DNA of 64,000 bases. It comes from Agapetus fuscipes (taxonomy: Eukaryota; Arthropoda; Insecta; Trichoptera; Glossosomatidae). The stretch spans positions 19,573,479 through 19,637,478 of the forward strand of contig OX637336.1 of NCBI GenBank assembly GCA_951799405.1, read 5' to 3'. Shown here in pieces: positions 49,280-59,938 of this stretch (its first letter is position 1; every line of letters begins with the position of its first letter). The translations under genes were made by a program, and so were the position numbers. The notes under the pieces were generated by a model. That model was not told the origin of the DNA and did no database searches. It worked only from the letters and a program-made list of their open reading frames with translations.

Positions 49280-49703
49280 ATCAGCCGGCCGTGTAAGCCT
49301 TAAACTGTTACTTCACAGATTGTATTATTAACTCACAAAGACAAACACAACATCAAACTACATATTCGTTACAATATGTATATGTATTAAAGCTAACAAG
49401 GCGTATATGTTTTAAAGCTAACATTGTTTTTGAGTACAATTTAGATAGTTCCCAGTGTAGACAGTTTCCAGCGTAGACGCTCCTTTTCACAGGCAACTCT
49501 CTACGCTCATGGTTTTCAATGAAGCAATCTACCGGCAGTACTGCCTTAACAAAACTAAAGAGCTACGCCTCATTTGCATTTATGATTAGTCCTGAAAATC
49601 AGCGTAGAGAGGAAACTGCAGCGGGGCTTAATGCACTTTCTGAAAATGAAATAAGTGCTACGAGATATAATTGTAATTTTTTTGTTAAACATTTCTATAA
49701 GAC
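49280..49703. other. No recognised feature
   Basis: Unclassified; short CATATGTATT repeats near 49375-49410. Confidence 0.35.
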
Positions 49704-49704
49704 T

Positions 49705-49975
49705 GGTCTGTAGTCTAGTAGTTAATGCTACGGAATCGTTTTCCGAAAATTGTAAATTCGATTCCAGGCAAAAATAAATACATTTGTTTTATTTTCAAAT
49801 ACTCTTCGCTGGGTTGAAAAATACAATAACCGGTCACCAAAGGTTTATCTTATCAAAGGTACATCCTACAGAAAATGAATCTTACTTAAGAGCTCGTGTT
49901 TTGTCGTGACAACCAAGCTTGTAAGCTCTTAAGGTGGGATTCTTACGAAAACAGCGCTCACAGTAATCATCCATG
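49705..49975 (+). mobile_element. SINE-B, old copy
   Basis: GACTGGTCTGTAGTCTAGTA, TTCGATTCCAGGC, TCTTCGCTGGGTTGAAAAAT and TTAAGGTGGGATTCTTACGA, AAACAGCGCTCAC; strongly diverged, tRNA-only. Confidence 0.7.
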
Positions 49976-50374
49976 TAAAAGCAACAAAATATGTTTTGTA
50001 AATTAATTTTTGAGATGAAAAATACGTTAAAGGTAAGGCTGAATTAAAAGTTGTCTTGGATAGGAGGAATTTAGGGCAACTTAAAATAATCTATACAAAA
50101 AAAATCTTAACATAAACTACTAGAGAAAATATGACGAAGTTACAGATACAGGTAGTTTTTAGTCCTTTGAGTGAGTGCATCACGAAACGGCGCTGGAAAG
50201 AAATATTCATAGCAAAACTAGCAGTAAAACGTTTTATGTGTTGCGTATGTCAGTCAAATAACAAAAAAGTTTACTCTACAATTTGTGTCACCTTTTACTG
50301 AAAAAATAAGTCTTTCATCTTCAAGGCAAGCAATATGGTTTTTCACGTACAAATGTTTTTTTAATGAAAAAAAA
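49976..50374. other. No recognised feature
   Basis: AT-rich, nothing supportable. Confidence 0.4.
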
Positions 50375-50625
50375 TAGATTTGTTATTAGGAATATAATTC
50401 ACCAACCTATTCTGCCTGGCCAGAATCAGATATTAACATCATCAATATTTGTATATTTTAATGAATTGATAATTTAAAATTACCCCATGACATCTGTTGA
50501 ACCAGGGTCAAAGTTATGGTCAATGGACCCAGAGGGGGATCGAACCAGCGTCATTCTATTCCGGATACGAAAATGATCAGCCACTTGATCTCCTTGGATA
50601 GAAAACCGACAAGTTCAAAATATTT
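50375..50625 (-). mobile_element. SINE-C copy
   Basis: AATAGATTTGTTATTAGGAA, CACCAACCTATTCTGCCTGG, ATCTGTTGAACCAGGGTCAA, then head complement GGGGGATCGAACCAGC. About 50 bp longer than the 17.4-kb copy in the middle, like the 35.8-kb copy. Confidence 0.7.
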
Positions 50626-50993
50626 AGTCGTATTTACATGGTACAAGTACATATTTTATACATATGTTTTCTTTCTTGTATTGATTTTCCACAATCACAG
50701 CGCTCGCAAACCTGTTGAATTTTACAAAGGCAAAACAACAGTACCTACGTACGTACAAATAACAAAAATCTATTTTTTTGTGAAGTAACATTTTGTTTTA
50801 CGTAGTTTAAACGCGATGTGAAATAAAACTAAAGAGACGTTGAAGTCAATTGAATAATTTATACAATTTAAAGCTGATACACGAAGAGCTCTGTTTTTCT
50901 TTTAACTCTACGATACTAAGCCGTTTTTCAAATCATATACTTGCCAACTTAATCGGTCAAGAACTTGGTACATTTTGTTTGAGCTTATAAAGG
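50626..50993. other. No recognised feature
   Basis: AT-rich; no supportable gene. Confidence 0.4.
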
Positions 50994-51130
50994 TTCTTTG
51001 ACTAATAGGTTGGTATGAGGCTTACCCACCATGCTGTAAAATTTTGGTTCACTTTTTCCGATACTACCCCAATTTCAGGGAAACGCGGTATGTTCGTACA
51101 GTTTATGTTCATATTAGGGTCCGCTTATTG
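50994..51130 (+). repeat. Rpt-R head fragment
   Basis: GTTCTTTGACTAATAGGTTG to GTTCATATTAGGGTCCGC. Confidence 0.65.
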
Positions 51131-51154
51131 GAGTCTAAGGTTTACACGACCGGC

Positions 51155-51270
51155 TGATAATGCTGGAAAGCTGTTTTACGCGATCTGTTGCCGTGGTCTG
51201 TGGGAACTGAAGCTTCCGGACGTTTTGCCAAAGTCTACGACGGGTTTTTTCCGCGTGAGAGTGAAATGAT
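51155..51270 (-). mobile_element. Penelope-like terminal unit, decayed
   Basis: TAATGCTGGAAAGCTG, TCTGTTGCCGTGGTCTGTGG, GCTTCCGGACGTTTTGCC and a GGTTTTTTCCGCGTG end; the hammerhead-like stem is broken. A further short echo (CTCGCAGACTACGGCAACAG) lies at 51325. Confidence 0.5.
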
Positions 51271-51576
51271 TAAGATATTGATAAAAAAAGTGTCACAGTG
51301 CATCAAGGTCATTAACAGCTCTCGCAGACTACGGCAACAGACTACAGCAAACTCTCCAACAAATATTTTGTTATGGGTTGCTAAAGACGACAGTCCCATA
51401 CAAGACTTAATTATGCTCGCCGAGAAAAAAGTTCCAAATTCAAAAATGTTCTGACTCCATTTGAATCGATAGCTTTGTAGACGTCACGGAAATCACACGA
51501 ACTATGTAGTGTCTTTAGAAGACACTCTCTCTGCACGACGACTGAGGATGATTTTTTTTAACTGTGTAGCTATAAT

Positions 51577-51850
51577 TTGCGGTGGCTGGACCGGTTGCCT
51601 GGAACAATTTGCCCGTCGGTGTTCGCGCGAACCAGCCTACCACCACCTTCAGAAAGGGACTGAAGACACTGGTTTTCTCCAGAAGCCATGGCGCCCTTGA
51701 GATGGTCCTGGACCATTAAATGGCACCACAGGAAAGAAATCATCCATCATCCTCATCATCATCATAATTATGTACCTGTTAATGGCGTCACAGGAAAGAA
51801 AACATCCTCATCCTCATCATCATCATCATCATCTATAAAATCTATAATTT
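51577..51850 (+). pseudogene. LINE-D C-terminal end and 3' UTR
   Basis: 51580-51720 reads VAGPVAWNNLPVGVRANQ, PTTTFRKGLKTLVFSRSHG, ALEMVLDH, stop: a CR1/L2-like C-terminus distinct from LINE-C. The 3' UTR has a duplicated AATGGC-CACAGGAAAGAAA unit, each followed by an ATC-triplet run. Confidence 0.75.
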
Positions 51851-52150
51851 AAATATCTATAATATAAATATCTATATCATAATTATTGTAAATATGTCAA
51901 ACGACCGTAATTCCAACCTAAGCCTAACGTCACGGAAAGATTACAATATTTATGTCAAGAAAAATTGTAAAAAGCGGCTTTAGCATCATAGGGTTAATGA
52001 ATTCAGATTTGAATAAAATAAACAAGACTCGGATGACGTGCAGCGATGGGATTTTCAACAGCTGCTGCTACAAGAAAAAAATATTTTGATCACTTTGAAA
52101 TATTCATTATGAAATATTTTCTTCAGCGCTTTATATTATACGATAAACGA
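51851..52150. other. No recognised feature
   Basis: AT-rich spacer between two LINE ends; includes imperfect TCTATAATATAAATA repeats. Confidence 0.4.
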
Positions 52151-52612
52151 GTATTCTTTGAATTGCGAAATGAGTAAAGTATGTAAGGTGGAAATGAAGC
52201 ATTTGAGAAGCATGACAGAAAAAACTCTGAGGGATAGAGCTAGGAATGAATGGGTAAAAAAAGAATGTAATTTGAAAGAGCATGTGAAAGTTAAGGTACA
52301 AAAGAATGTGATGAGATGGTTTGGGCATGTGGAAAGAATGAATGATGATAGACTGACAAAGTATGTATACAAAGAAAATGTCAAAGGAAAAAGAGGGAAG
52401 GGACGACCGAGAAAAGTATGGAGTGGTCAGATTGAGGAGATTGTGAAAGAATGGGATATACAAAGTGAGCGTAAAAGAAGAAAATGCATGAAAAAGGTGA
52501 TGGATATGAATAAATTGAAAGAGGTATGTAAGGATAGGAAAAAATGGACGCAACTCTGCAGAGGCTCTGGCCACCCCTAGCGGAATGGCGACAGAGTTAC
52601 AGTTACAGTTAC
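52151..52612 (+). mobile_element. LINE-A 3' end, longest copy
   Basis: 5'-truncated insertion whose 3' tail is repeated GTTACA units (52595-52612). The shorter copies at 19548 and 28712 end in the same way. Confidence 0.8.
52158..52580 (+). CDS. LINE-A endonuclease/reverse-transcriptase C-terminus
   Basis: An intact 140-codon frame that ends at TAG (52578-52580). It begins at a TTG codon, since the true start is lost by 5' truncation. Recognisable order: an RDRARNEWV region, VMRWFGHVERMNDDRLTKYV, GKRGKGRPRKVW, then VCKDRKKWTQLCRG. This RWFGHVxRM...GRPRxxW...DRxxWxxL arrangement is the C-terminal domain of a widespread animal non-LTR family. It is highly basic. It is not a functional enzyme since the catalytic domain is absent. 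Confidence 0.8.
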   Translation: MNCEMSKVCKVEMKHLRSMTEKTLRDRARNEWVKKECNLKEHVKVKVQKNVMRWFGHVERMNDDRLTKYVYKENVKGKRGKGRPRKVWSGQIEEIVKEWDIQSERKRRKCMKKVMDMNKLKEVCKDRKKWTQLCRGSGHP

Positions 52613-52619
52613 AGATTGA

Positions 52620-53215
52620 AGTGACAATTTCTTTTTGAAAAATAATCGAAACCTTAAAGGTAAAACTAAATTAGTTACATTTAAAGCTAACATGGGTTTC
52701 TCAGATGTTTTTTTTTTAAGAAATCCTGTGCGGGAGTCTCCCTAGATTCTAGAGAATCTAGGGGTCTATGACACTTGTTGTAGTGCTGCAGAGGTGTACG
52801 ATCTTGGTGGCCGCTACAAAGCGCCAATACTCAAGCAAGACATAGTTGCTGTAAGGCTGGATGGACCTTTGGTGACCGGTCATTGGTAAAGGTTTATGAA
52901 TTTTTTAACCCAGCGAAGAGCAAATTTGAAATTATAAACGGTATATTTTTTGTGCTCCACCGGGATTCAAACCCACAATCTTCCCATTCAGAGTCCGCAG
53001 TGTTACCACTGAGCTACGGACCGGTCAAATGAATGCACCTTTTTCCTTTTTTCTACGACTGAAAACACTACAAAAGTGTGAAAATTCTGTAGTTTAGAAG
53101 TTTTTCATAAGCACTTCCCTATACACCCGATAAAATGCTTAATCCATGATTGTTCAAATCAGTAAATCAGTACTTATTAATTTTTTCCTTTAGGGTGGCG
53201 ATATTTAAAATTCAG
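52620..53215. mobile_element. MITE-Q copy split by a SINE-B
   Basis: Left AATCGAAACCTTAAAGGTAA; right end TTTTCCTTTAGGGTGGCGAT. Interior blocks match 21968 in reverse (TTTTCTACGACTGAAAACAC). SINE-B lies at 52695-53028. Confidence 0.65.
52695..53028 (-). mobile_element. SINE-B, b-tail form, complete
   Basis: Tail TTTTTTTTTAAGAAATCCTG, GGGAGTCTCCCTAGATTCTA, GAGAATCTAGGGGTCTATGA, then body and tRNA-like head to GGACCGGTC. Best copy of the b-tail subfamily; no 5S. Confidence 0.8.
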
Positions 53216-53374
53216 TATGACTTTCAAAATTAAATTGATAGTTATTAATTAGATAATCAAAGTTTTAATTTACTTTTATATACATAAAAGTGGATTCAAA
53301 CTTTGATTATTTAATTAATATACAATGGACTTTCACTATGTAAACCACCAAGCCCTTACAAATATTTGATTGGT
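53216..53374. repeat. Small inverted repeat
   Basis: TTAGATAATCAAAGTTTTAA at 53250 and AACTTTGATTATTTAATTAA at 53300 form a hairpin; unclassified. Confidence 0.4.
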
Positions 53375-53592
53375 AGTTTAGTTTGGTATGAGGCTGACCT
53401 CACACACTTTAAAAAACGGTTCACTTTGCCAATGCCTCCCCTGTTAGAGGTAGGTCGGCAAAAGTTGCGTGCGTATGTTCATTCTAGCATTTGCAAGAGG
53501 AAACTTACACGTGTCGGTGTGTGGGCGTGTATTTGATATGAATTTTAAATGTTAATATATCTTTCATACTGAGATTATATTATGTAGGTATA
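53375..53592 (+). repeat. Rpt-R copy
   Basis: GTTTAGTTTGGTATGAGGCT to ATCTTTCATACTGAGATTAT. Confidence 0.7.
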
Positions 53593-54099
53593 GTTAATAG
53601 ATTATCACTTTTAGGAATGTTAGAAAAAGAAAAAATGACAGAATTTAAGTCTGTTTCGATTTCTTCAATACATTTAAAAATAAAAATGTATCCGTTTTAT
53701 TCACGTTTTTTTCGCATACATATATTAGTCTGAAAATTTTGTAACTTTGGAGCAACAGATATTTTACAAACAAAAAAAAAAACATGTGATTCTATAACCT
53801 GTAATCCATATATTCAATGACCGAAAAGTCACACAACTTAAAAAAAAATACTTACAACGTTTTCATTATTTTACGTATTTAATTATTCGATCCTTTTTTT
53901 TTTTTTATATGACTAGTCACGCATTGCACCCTCCGCGTGACGGAATAAAGATTTTATTTTTATCATTTTGTTTTCAAAGCTGGTTTTCTCAGCACACAAG
54001 TTTACTGATTTTTACAGGAAAAATAAAATGATTCAAAATTTTCATTACACTTTTTGCATTCCCCTTCAACGCCTTACAAAACCTCTACGCCAGAACAGG
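53593..54099. other. No recognised feature
   Basis: AT-rich; no gene or family member. Confidence 0.4.
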
Positions 54100-54560
54100 A
54101 AATACAAAACTATTTTAAAGCGTTTACTTTAAAATGCACAGAAATTTGAAACAGCGCCATAAGCGAACGTTTCACCTTCCTTGCATTTTCGTAAAACGCT
54201 TTGGTTACGTTTTAACGTAAAATAATCCAATGGGTCTACAAAAAACCATCAGAAATATGAACGTTATTTTACTTTTTTCCTTTCGATCTTTTTTCAACTG
54301 TCTAGTGAAAGAAGCGAGTCGGAACGGCGAGTGACATGCTGTTGAAATATTGATAGAATTTAACGTTTAAACTCACACACAGCGTTCTATCATAAATGTA
54401 TGTAATTTCAAACGCTCACTAGAGATGCTGCCTTAGTTTACATACATTTTAGGTAAAACGGTTTGGTTGAATTTTAGCATAAGGCTGTTGAAATATTGAT
54501 GAGCGTTCACTCTACGCTAGCGCATCGCTAATCGAGCGTTCTTGTATATACTATATGTAA
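54100..54560. repeat. Unnamed interspersed repeat
   Basis: Contains GTAAAACGCTTTGGTTACGT at 54190 and GTAAAACGGTTTGGTTGAAT at 54452 (an internal near-repeat), plus AAACGCTCACTAGAGATGC shared inverted with 17.1 kb. Class unknown. Confidence 0.4.
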
Positions 54561-54807
54561 CAACATGTATGTATGTACATATACTGTCCAACTAGCAGAC
54601 GTTTTGTAAAAAAAAATGTCTGACTGATGAACCATTCATAGCCAAGTCAATGACTTTCAACTTGATTTTTTCACCTCTTTTGATTGAGTTTCAAATTCTG
54701 AAAGAATTTTCAAAAAAATGTTTGAAGCTGTTAATAAAATGGAAATAAGCAAAAAAAATCACACGCATATCTTTGCCCAGGTTTTTTATTTATCATTATT
54801 TACACGT

Positions 54808-54872
54808 AATTCCTTGACTAATTAGTATGAGGCTGATCAACCATTCTTTAATAAATGGTGTAATAAGCAAAT
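54808..54872 (+). repeat. Rpt-R head (split by MITE-T2)
   Basis: ATTCCTTGACTAATTAGTAT to ATTCTTTAATAAATGGTG; resumed after 55123 as GTCACCCCTGTTTCAGGAAA. Confidence 0.6.
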
Positions 54873-55119
54873 CACTGCCTAAGTTTTTGTTTGCCGTATA
54901 GACCGTTAGTTAATTTTACATGAGTAATGTTTGCATGTGTACTGGACCAATGTGTCTTATGAAAACAGGAAATTGATTAAAAAAATATAACTCTCACATT
55001 AACGAGTTTTACGTTTTTTCTTAGCTCAGATTGTGTATAATTTGATTCTTAAGACAACTGCATTAAATAGTCATATTTGACAAAATTGGTCTACACGGCA
55101 AACAAGAACTGGGGGAGCG
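54873..55119 (+). mobile_element. MITE-T2 with AAAT duplication
   Basis: CACTGCCTAAGTTTTTGTTT to AACAAGAACTGGGGGAGCG, flanked by AAAT at 54869-54872 and 55120-55123. Nearly identical inside to 10034-10288. Confidence 0.8.
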
Positions 55120-55204
55120 AAATGTCACCCCTGTTTCAGGAAAGGTCGACAAGAGGTGCAGGGCTTATGTTTTCAGAGGAATATATCTTTGCATTTCTTA
55201 GATC
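55120..55204 (+). repeat. Rpt-R (after MITE-T2)
   Basis: GTCACCCCTGTTTCAGGAAA to ATCTTTGCATTTCTTAGATC with an internal deletion. Confidence 0.6.
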
Positions 55205-55214
55205 TTCTTCTTCT

Positions 55215-55400
55215 TCGTGTCAGCTTCACACCGTATTGGCCCAGTAACGAGCAATGTCTACAGCTCTTTGGTTTCCCGCAAAGAGATCATCCATGGAGCA
55301 GCTTGTCGGACAGGATGGACAACACCGCAGGTGCTCCATTGTTTGCTGAGCTCCACACTCACATAGTGTAGAGTCCTCCCGTCCGAAAAATCCCCAGGTC
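55215..55400 (-). pseudogene. LINE-E C-terminal cysteine motif fragment
   Basis: Minus-strand frame: TWGFFGREDSTLCECGAQQ, TMEHLRCCPSCPTSCSMDD, LFAGNQRAVDIARYWANTV, stop. The CxCG...EHLxxCP zinc-binding pattern followed by an RAVDIARYW end is found at the C-terminus of several arthropod LINE enzymes. Only this tail is present; its frame is intact. Confidence 0.7.
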
Positions 55401-55934
55401 TTCTCTTAGATTAAAGATATATTATATACACCGAAAAAGTTTTTAAACAAAAAGAATAGAGAAGATTTTTCGTCAAAAAAGAAAGTAGCCCGTAGGCTGA
55501 AATTTTCTGTCGGAAAATGAGAATTAAAAACTGCAAATAAGATAAACAACATTTTCTTATTGGAACTGTTGGGTGGAAGATTGTGAATCCAATAAAAATC
55601 TCAAAGGTTAAGAGCATAGTGCATTCAAATCATACTTTAACAGTCCTACTTGAAGTTCATTTAGGTCACAATTTAGTTCATAATTTAGTGCATTTAGTTC
55701 ACATCTATGTAACTTTATGCCACTCTTGCCTTGCATTAGCGCAGCCACAACATTAGCAAGTTTCTACTTCTTGCCAACTTCGCGCCAACTTTCTTAACAT
55801 GCAATATTAATAAGACTTTGTCTCTTACTTTTTATGGCCGCCTACCGCACATTGTGCATCCTCTGAGAATGTATTCAACCTCATTATAAAACTGACAAAC
55901 AAAATTGTTTACCTTTTTTATTCCTGCCTGCCAA
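55401..55934. other. No recognised feature
   Basis: AT-rich; a minus-strand frame of 123 codons here is the opposite strand of LINE-F and is not called. Confidence 0.45.
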
Positions 55935-56155
55935 CCATTAAGCAGAGAAAACTTATGTACTTCGATCACATAATGAGAAATGAGAAGTACCGTCTCCTTC
56001 ATCTTATCATACAGGGTAAGATTGAGGAGAGAAGATCTCAGGACATTGTGGCTGAAAAACCTGCGACAGTGGTTCGGCAGAAGCATTAAGTCCCTGTTTC
56101 GAGCCGCAGCATCTAAAGTTAAAATAGCCATGACGATCGCCGATCTTCGATAGAA
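55935..56155 (+). pseudogene. LINE-F C-terminal end, frameshifted
   Basis: YFDHIMRNEKYRLLHLII then QGKIEERRSQ in one frame, continuing in another as LWLKNLRQWFGRSIKSLFRA, ASKVKIAMTIADLR, stop. The two halves together match the usual GHIMR...KxxGRR...WLRNLRxW...LFRxA end of RTE-like LINEs. One frameshift lies near 56040. Confidence 0.7.
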
Positions 56156-56189
56156 GTGGCACAAAAAGAAGAAGTCTTCCGACATTTTT

Positions 56190-56512
56190 TTCAAATGAGT
56201 CAACTAAGCACATAGTGTAACTCCTTGCCGCGTGATTGCCAAAGAGATTCGCAGTGGCGAGTGGAACCTATTTATTTTTACAGGTAAGGGAACCGGCCTT
56301 ACGTAAACCACTTCAGTTGAAGTTTCCAGCTCCCAAGGGTGCTGCTACTCATTCCTTGTGAAGGCTAAGTAAACCTTGCCGGCCTTTTATTTTGGGGTTT
56401 GATATAAACACCGAAACTGGAAATCATTTTTGATACCCTGTGTGGGATGCAAACTCAAGCTCTCGGCTTGGAATGCAAGCACTCTACCAACTGAGTAATC
56501 GACCGAACTAAA
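56190..56512 (-). mobile_element. SINE-A, nearly full length
   Basis: CAACTAAGCACATAGTGTAA to ACTGAGTAATCGACCGAAC. The head has a mutated B box (GATGCAAACTC on the displayed strand). Confidence 0.75.
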
Positions 56513-56524
56513 AAATTAGTACCA

Positions 56525-56715
56525 GAGAGAATACACAAAAAATGAGTACCAGCCCTCTTGGGAACTGGAAAAACTCAACTTCAACTGAAGAGGTGATTGT
56601 AAAGCCGGTCCCCTTACCTGTGAAAATAAAATTTATCATTCGTCACATACAACCTCCTCAGAGAGAACACGACAAGCAGTTACACCATATGTGTAACTTA
56701 GCGTTGCGTTTTTTT
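56525..56715 (+). mobile_element. SINE-A 3' half
   Basis: GAATACACAAAAAATGAGTA to GTGTAACTTAGCGTTGCG. With the previous copy it forms another head-to-head pair. Confidence 0.7.
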
Positions 56716-56824
56716 TTTCAACATTGAAATACCTGTGATAATTATGTTTTTTTTGTTAACACAAGTCAACGTTGATAATGGAGTTAGAAATTATTTTTCA
56801 CAAACTTAGAAATAATGAAGTTAT

Positions 56825-56990
56825 ACAAACTAATCTAAGTGATATATTAACATTTCAAGTTCGTATAAAATGCATGCCCACAAACAGACACGTGTAAGTT
56901 CGCGCTTACAAATGTTGCATGTGTACGTTAAAATTTATATCTGAACCACAAATGAGCATAAACCTTTTAAGTACTACCAGTATATCTTAT
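56825..56990 (-). repeat. Rpt-R tail half
   Basis: CAAACTAATCTAAGTGATAT to CCACAAATGAGCATAAACC. Confidence 0.65.
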
Positions 56991-57593
56991 TATTTCTGAT
57001 AATTCTCATATTTTTATAACAACGTTTCCTCTACGGATTCACGACCCTCTACGCCGGATTCTACGAGCGTTCTAATAATACATTTCGGATAGTGAGTGAA
57101 GGCTTCAGTGAGCTTAACCCTACAATGTTTCGGGATCTTCATCGTGCACTGCGACCTTCATATCGTTATTATTATACCTTGGGTTCTATTAATTAAATTG
57201 CGATTTAAAATTATTTTTCACAACATAGCTTACAATGTACTACTGTTCACTCTTTACTCTCTGCTAAAAAATGGTGTTCGCGTCAAAATGATCTAAGTGA
57301 CTCTGGCTGTTCCACAGAATTTTTACTCGTACATAAATGGGCGGCAGAGACGATTCTTGCATGTTCTCGAGCATGGTAGATACTTCTACTAGGATTATTC
57401 GACACTATACCGGATTATTCAACACATCTACCAGCGTGCAAAGGATCACGTCCAACGAATGTATAGTTTTAAACACTATATATTTTTTATAGGATTATAA
57501 AGTCAAAGTGGCAGAAATCTTTGTTGTTTGGATGTAAAGATGGTGGAACGTATTAATAAAAAATCTAAAATTATTATTTTGTTCGAGAACTTT
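56991..57593. other. No recognised feature
   Basis: A patch at 57025-57080 with CTCTACGGATTCACGACCCT resembles satellite-like GTAGA motifs; no gene. Confidence 0.4.
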
Positions 57594-57855
57594 GTTCCCT
57601 TAGTGTTTTTTTTGTCTTATCTCCAATGAAAGTAAATTTAACAAGCGCAATATTTGTATGTGTAGGTACTGCGCCAATGTGTCTTATAAAAACTGGAAAT
57701 TGATTTTAAATATATTTTAAATAACCCTCAAATCATCGTGTTTTATGTTTTTTTCTTAGCTCAGATTGTGTTGAATGTGGTTCTTAAGACAATTTCATTG
57801 AAAGGTCATCTTTGAATCAAATTGTAGAATAGCCATAGAAGCACTGAGGGGACGA
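57594..57855 (+). mobile_element. MITE-T copy
   Basis: GTTCCCTTAGTGTTTTTTTT to CATAGAAGCACTGAGGGGAC. Confidence 0.7.
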
Positions 57856-57963
57856 TATGTTGAACCAGTCTTAAAGTGATCGTCGATAGGACACGACGGG
57901 ATTTTAATTTGAACTTTGTTTCAAAAACAGCTAATTCGAATGCCAACGCTTTATTCTCTAGAG

Positions 57964-58340
57964 CAGTGGTTCCCAAACTTTTAATTTCGCGTACCACTCA
58001 CGTAATTATACATCAGTGCCGTACCACTAAAGTGCAAAAGTTAAAAAATCGTTTAAAATGGTAAAAAAAATCTGCAACAACTGTTTATGACAGCATTATG
58101 TTTATTTATTAATTATAGAAAACAAATACAATACTCTTAGGACTTGCGAAAAATTGTGCTGCATGTTCGAGACAAGATAGGAAATATTTGGCTCAGTTGT
58201 ATTTAATTTTAAACGCGAAATTGAAAAACGTTTATCTAATTGTTTACTATGTATTTACTATGGCCATGGCTGCTTGCGTACCACCTTCAGAAGCGTCGCG
58301 TACCACTGGTGGTACGCGTACCATAGTTTAGGAATCACTG
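57964..58340. mobile_element. hAT MITE with perfect 8-bp duplication
   Basis: CAGTGGTTCCCAAACTTTTA and, from the right, CAGTGATTCCTAAACT, flanked by CTCTAGAG on both sides (57956-57963, 58341-58348). Subterminal GCGTACCAC motifs face each other. Length 377 bp, no transposase. Confidence 0.9.
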
Positions 58341-58489
58341 CTCTAGAGGCTAGACCACACCATCAATAGTGTTCTCTAAAACATTGTTTTTGGAGAGAAA
58401 TATGATCACAATATACTTTAGTTTCATACTTTACAGTATCCTAATGCAAGGTTAGGCCTGGCTTGTATTTGTATATTTTCCTCATTGAA

Positions 58490-58750
58490 GATCTAAAATC
58501 TAAATCTAAATCTAAGCTGCAAAGATATGTATCATTTGAGATTCATATTAAATGCATTCCCACAAACAGACACGCATAATTTTGCGCTAACACATGCCGC
58601 ATGTGGACCACAATATAAAAAAACCCAATCTTAAATGAACTTAAGCCCTGCAACTCTTGCCGACCTTCCCTGAAGCAGGGGTGACATTGGCAAAGTGAAC
58701 CATTTTTTACAGTATGGGTGGTCAGCCACATACCAACCTATCAGTCAACA
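58490..58750 (-). repeat. Rpt-R, full length
   Basis: ATCTAAAATCTAAATCTAAA tail to CAACCTATCAGTCAAC. Confidence 0.8.
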
Positions 58751-59149
58751 GAACAAGGATAAGATAAACAAACTCTGGGATGATGACATTCGTGACCATT
58801 CTAGCGTTAAAACTGCCACTGAGCGTAAGTAGGCGCTTTAGTGAGGGGTTGATATGGTTTTGTGTGTCGTAGCGAATAACTGGCCGGAAATTAAATGTCA
58901 GCCGTATTGATCACGTGCTGACACGTCTCTCACACTCGCTTCTCATCGCGTAAACGTGAAACGCTGTTCCCTGCTCATGTCACATCTCGTAGACGTCACT
59001 TACGTTATATCAAGTACCGAGTATACATATTATTGTGTTCTTGCTATTTAACGGTAAAAGAATTGTTGACAGCTTTCCTTTAAAAACATTTTTTTTTTTA
59101 TTTCAACATGAAAACAAAACACAGTTTACTCTACTGATATTTTTATTTG
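58751..59149. other. No recognised feature
   Basis: Moderate GC near 58850-59000, no exon recognised. Confidence 0.35.
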
Positions 59150-59240
59150 TTGATTGATGAATTATTGCCTTTTGACCAGTTTTGGTCTCGTGGCCATCTT
59201 CACAAAAACTAAAATCTTTAACTGGATGAGAGGTAATATA
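59150..59240 (-). mobile_element. Penelope-like tail, hammerhead-like
   Basis: Minus strand GTGAAGATGGCCACGAGACC then AAAACTGGTC; stem weak. Confidence 0.35.
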
Positions 59241-59639
59241 AAGCGAATTGAAGCTCTATAAAATTTTCGCTGAAAAATTACAAAAAATAAGTTTTTATTA
59301 AGCAGGTGTGATCTACACATTGCATACAATTTTTTAACACGCTTGTAAACGCAAATAATCTATTTTTTAATGTTAGAGGATTAATCTTACAACCAAATAT
59401 TTACAGAGATTTTTTCTGGTTTTCATGTCATTTTGTTAACGGCGCCTAGCTTGTGATAGAAAATGAGTTTAAATAAAACATTGAATAGAAAACTACAAAA
59501 AAAAAAAAAAAAATGTTGGAAACAAGGATTTTTTCAGAATTCTAAGATTTTAATTAGTAGGCACCCGTAGAGAAAAAATATTAAGAAAAATTGTAAAAAA
59601 CATTATCTGAAGATGAATATTTTTATTCAGATAAAAAAA

Positions 59640-59710
59640 TATATTTTAACCACAGTTCATCTAAAGATGGCCAAAAGACCGAAGCCGTTTACACAAAATA
59701 TTTGTTTTTT
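59640..59710 (+). mobile_element. Penelope-like tail, hammerhead-like
   Basis: ATCTAAAGATGGCCAAAAGA then CCGAAGCCG. Forms a cluster with the fragment at 59150 and another at about 59790-59840. Confidence 0.3.
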
Positions 59711-59938
59711 AACAAATAAAAAACTGTTGAAAAATTTCGTAAAAAAAATTAATAAAACATGAACCAAAGATTTTTTGACGAGTTAATTTATTTCCTCGAG
59801 CGCTTTCATCGTTATCACACCATTATCAAGAGACATTTATTTCACGTTGTTGAATCAATTTTATAAATAAAAATAACACAACAAGTGTGTTCGCATACAG
59901 TCTATTACACAAAAGTTCCTTGTGGATAATTTCAATAG

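Noticed and set aside
52131..52574. 147-codon minus-strand frame
   Set aside because: Antisense of the LINE-A frame; its F/H/S-rich composition is the complement of a lysine/arginine-rich protein.
55832..56203. 123-codon minus-strand frame as a gene
   Set aside because: The plus strand of the same region is the recognisable LINE-F end, which explains the openness of the opposite strand.
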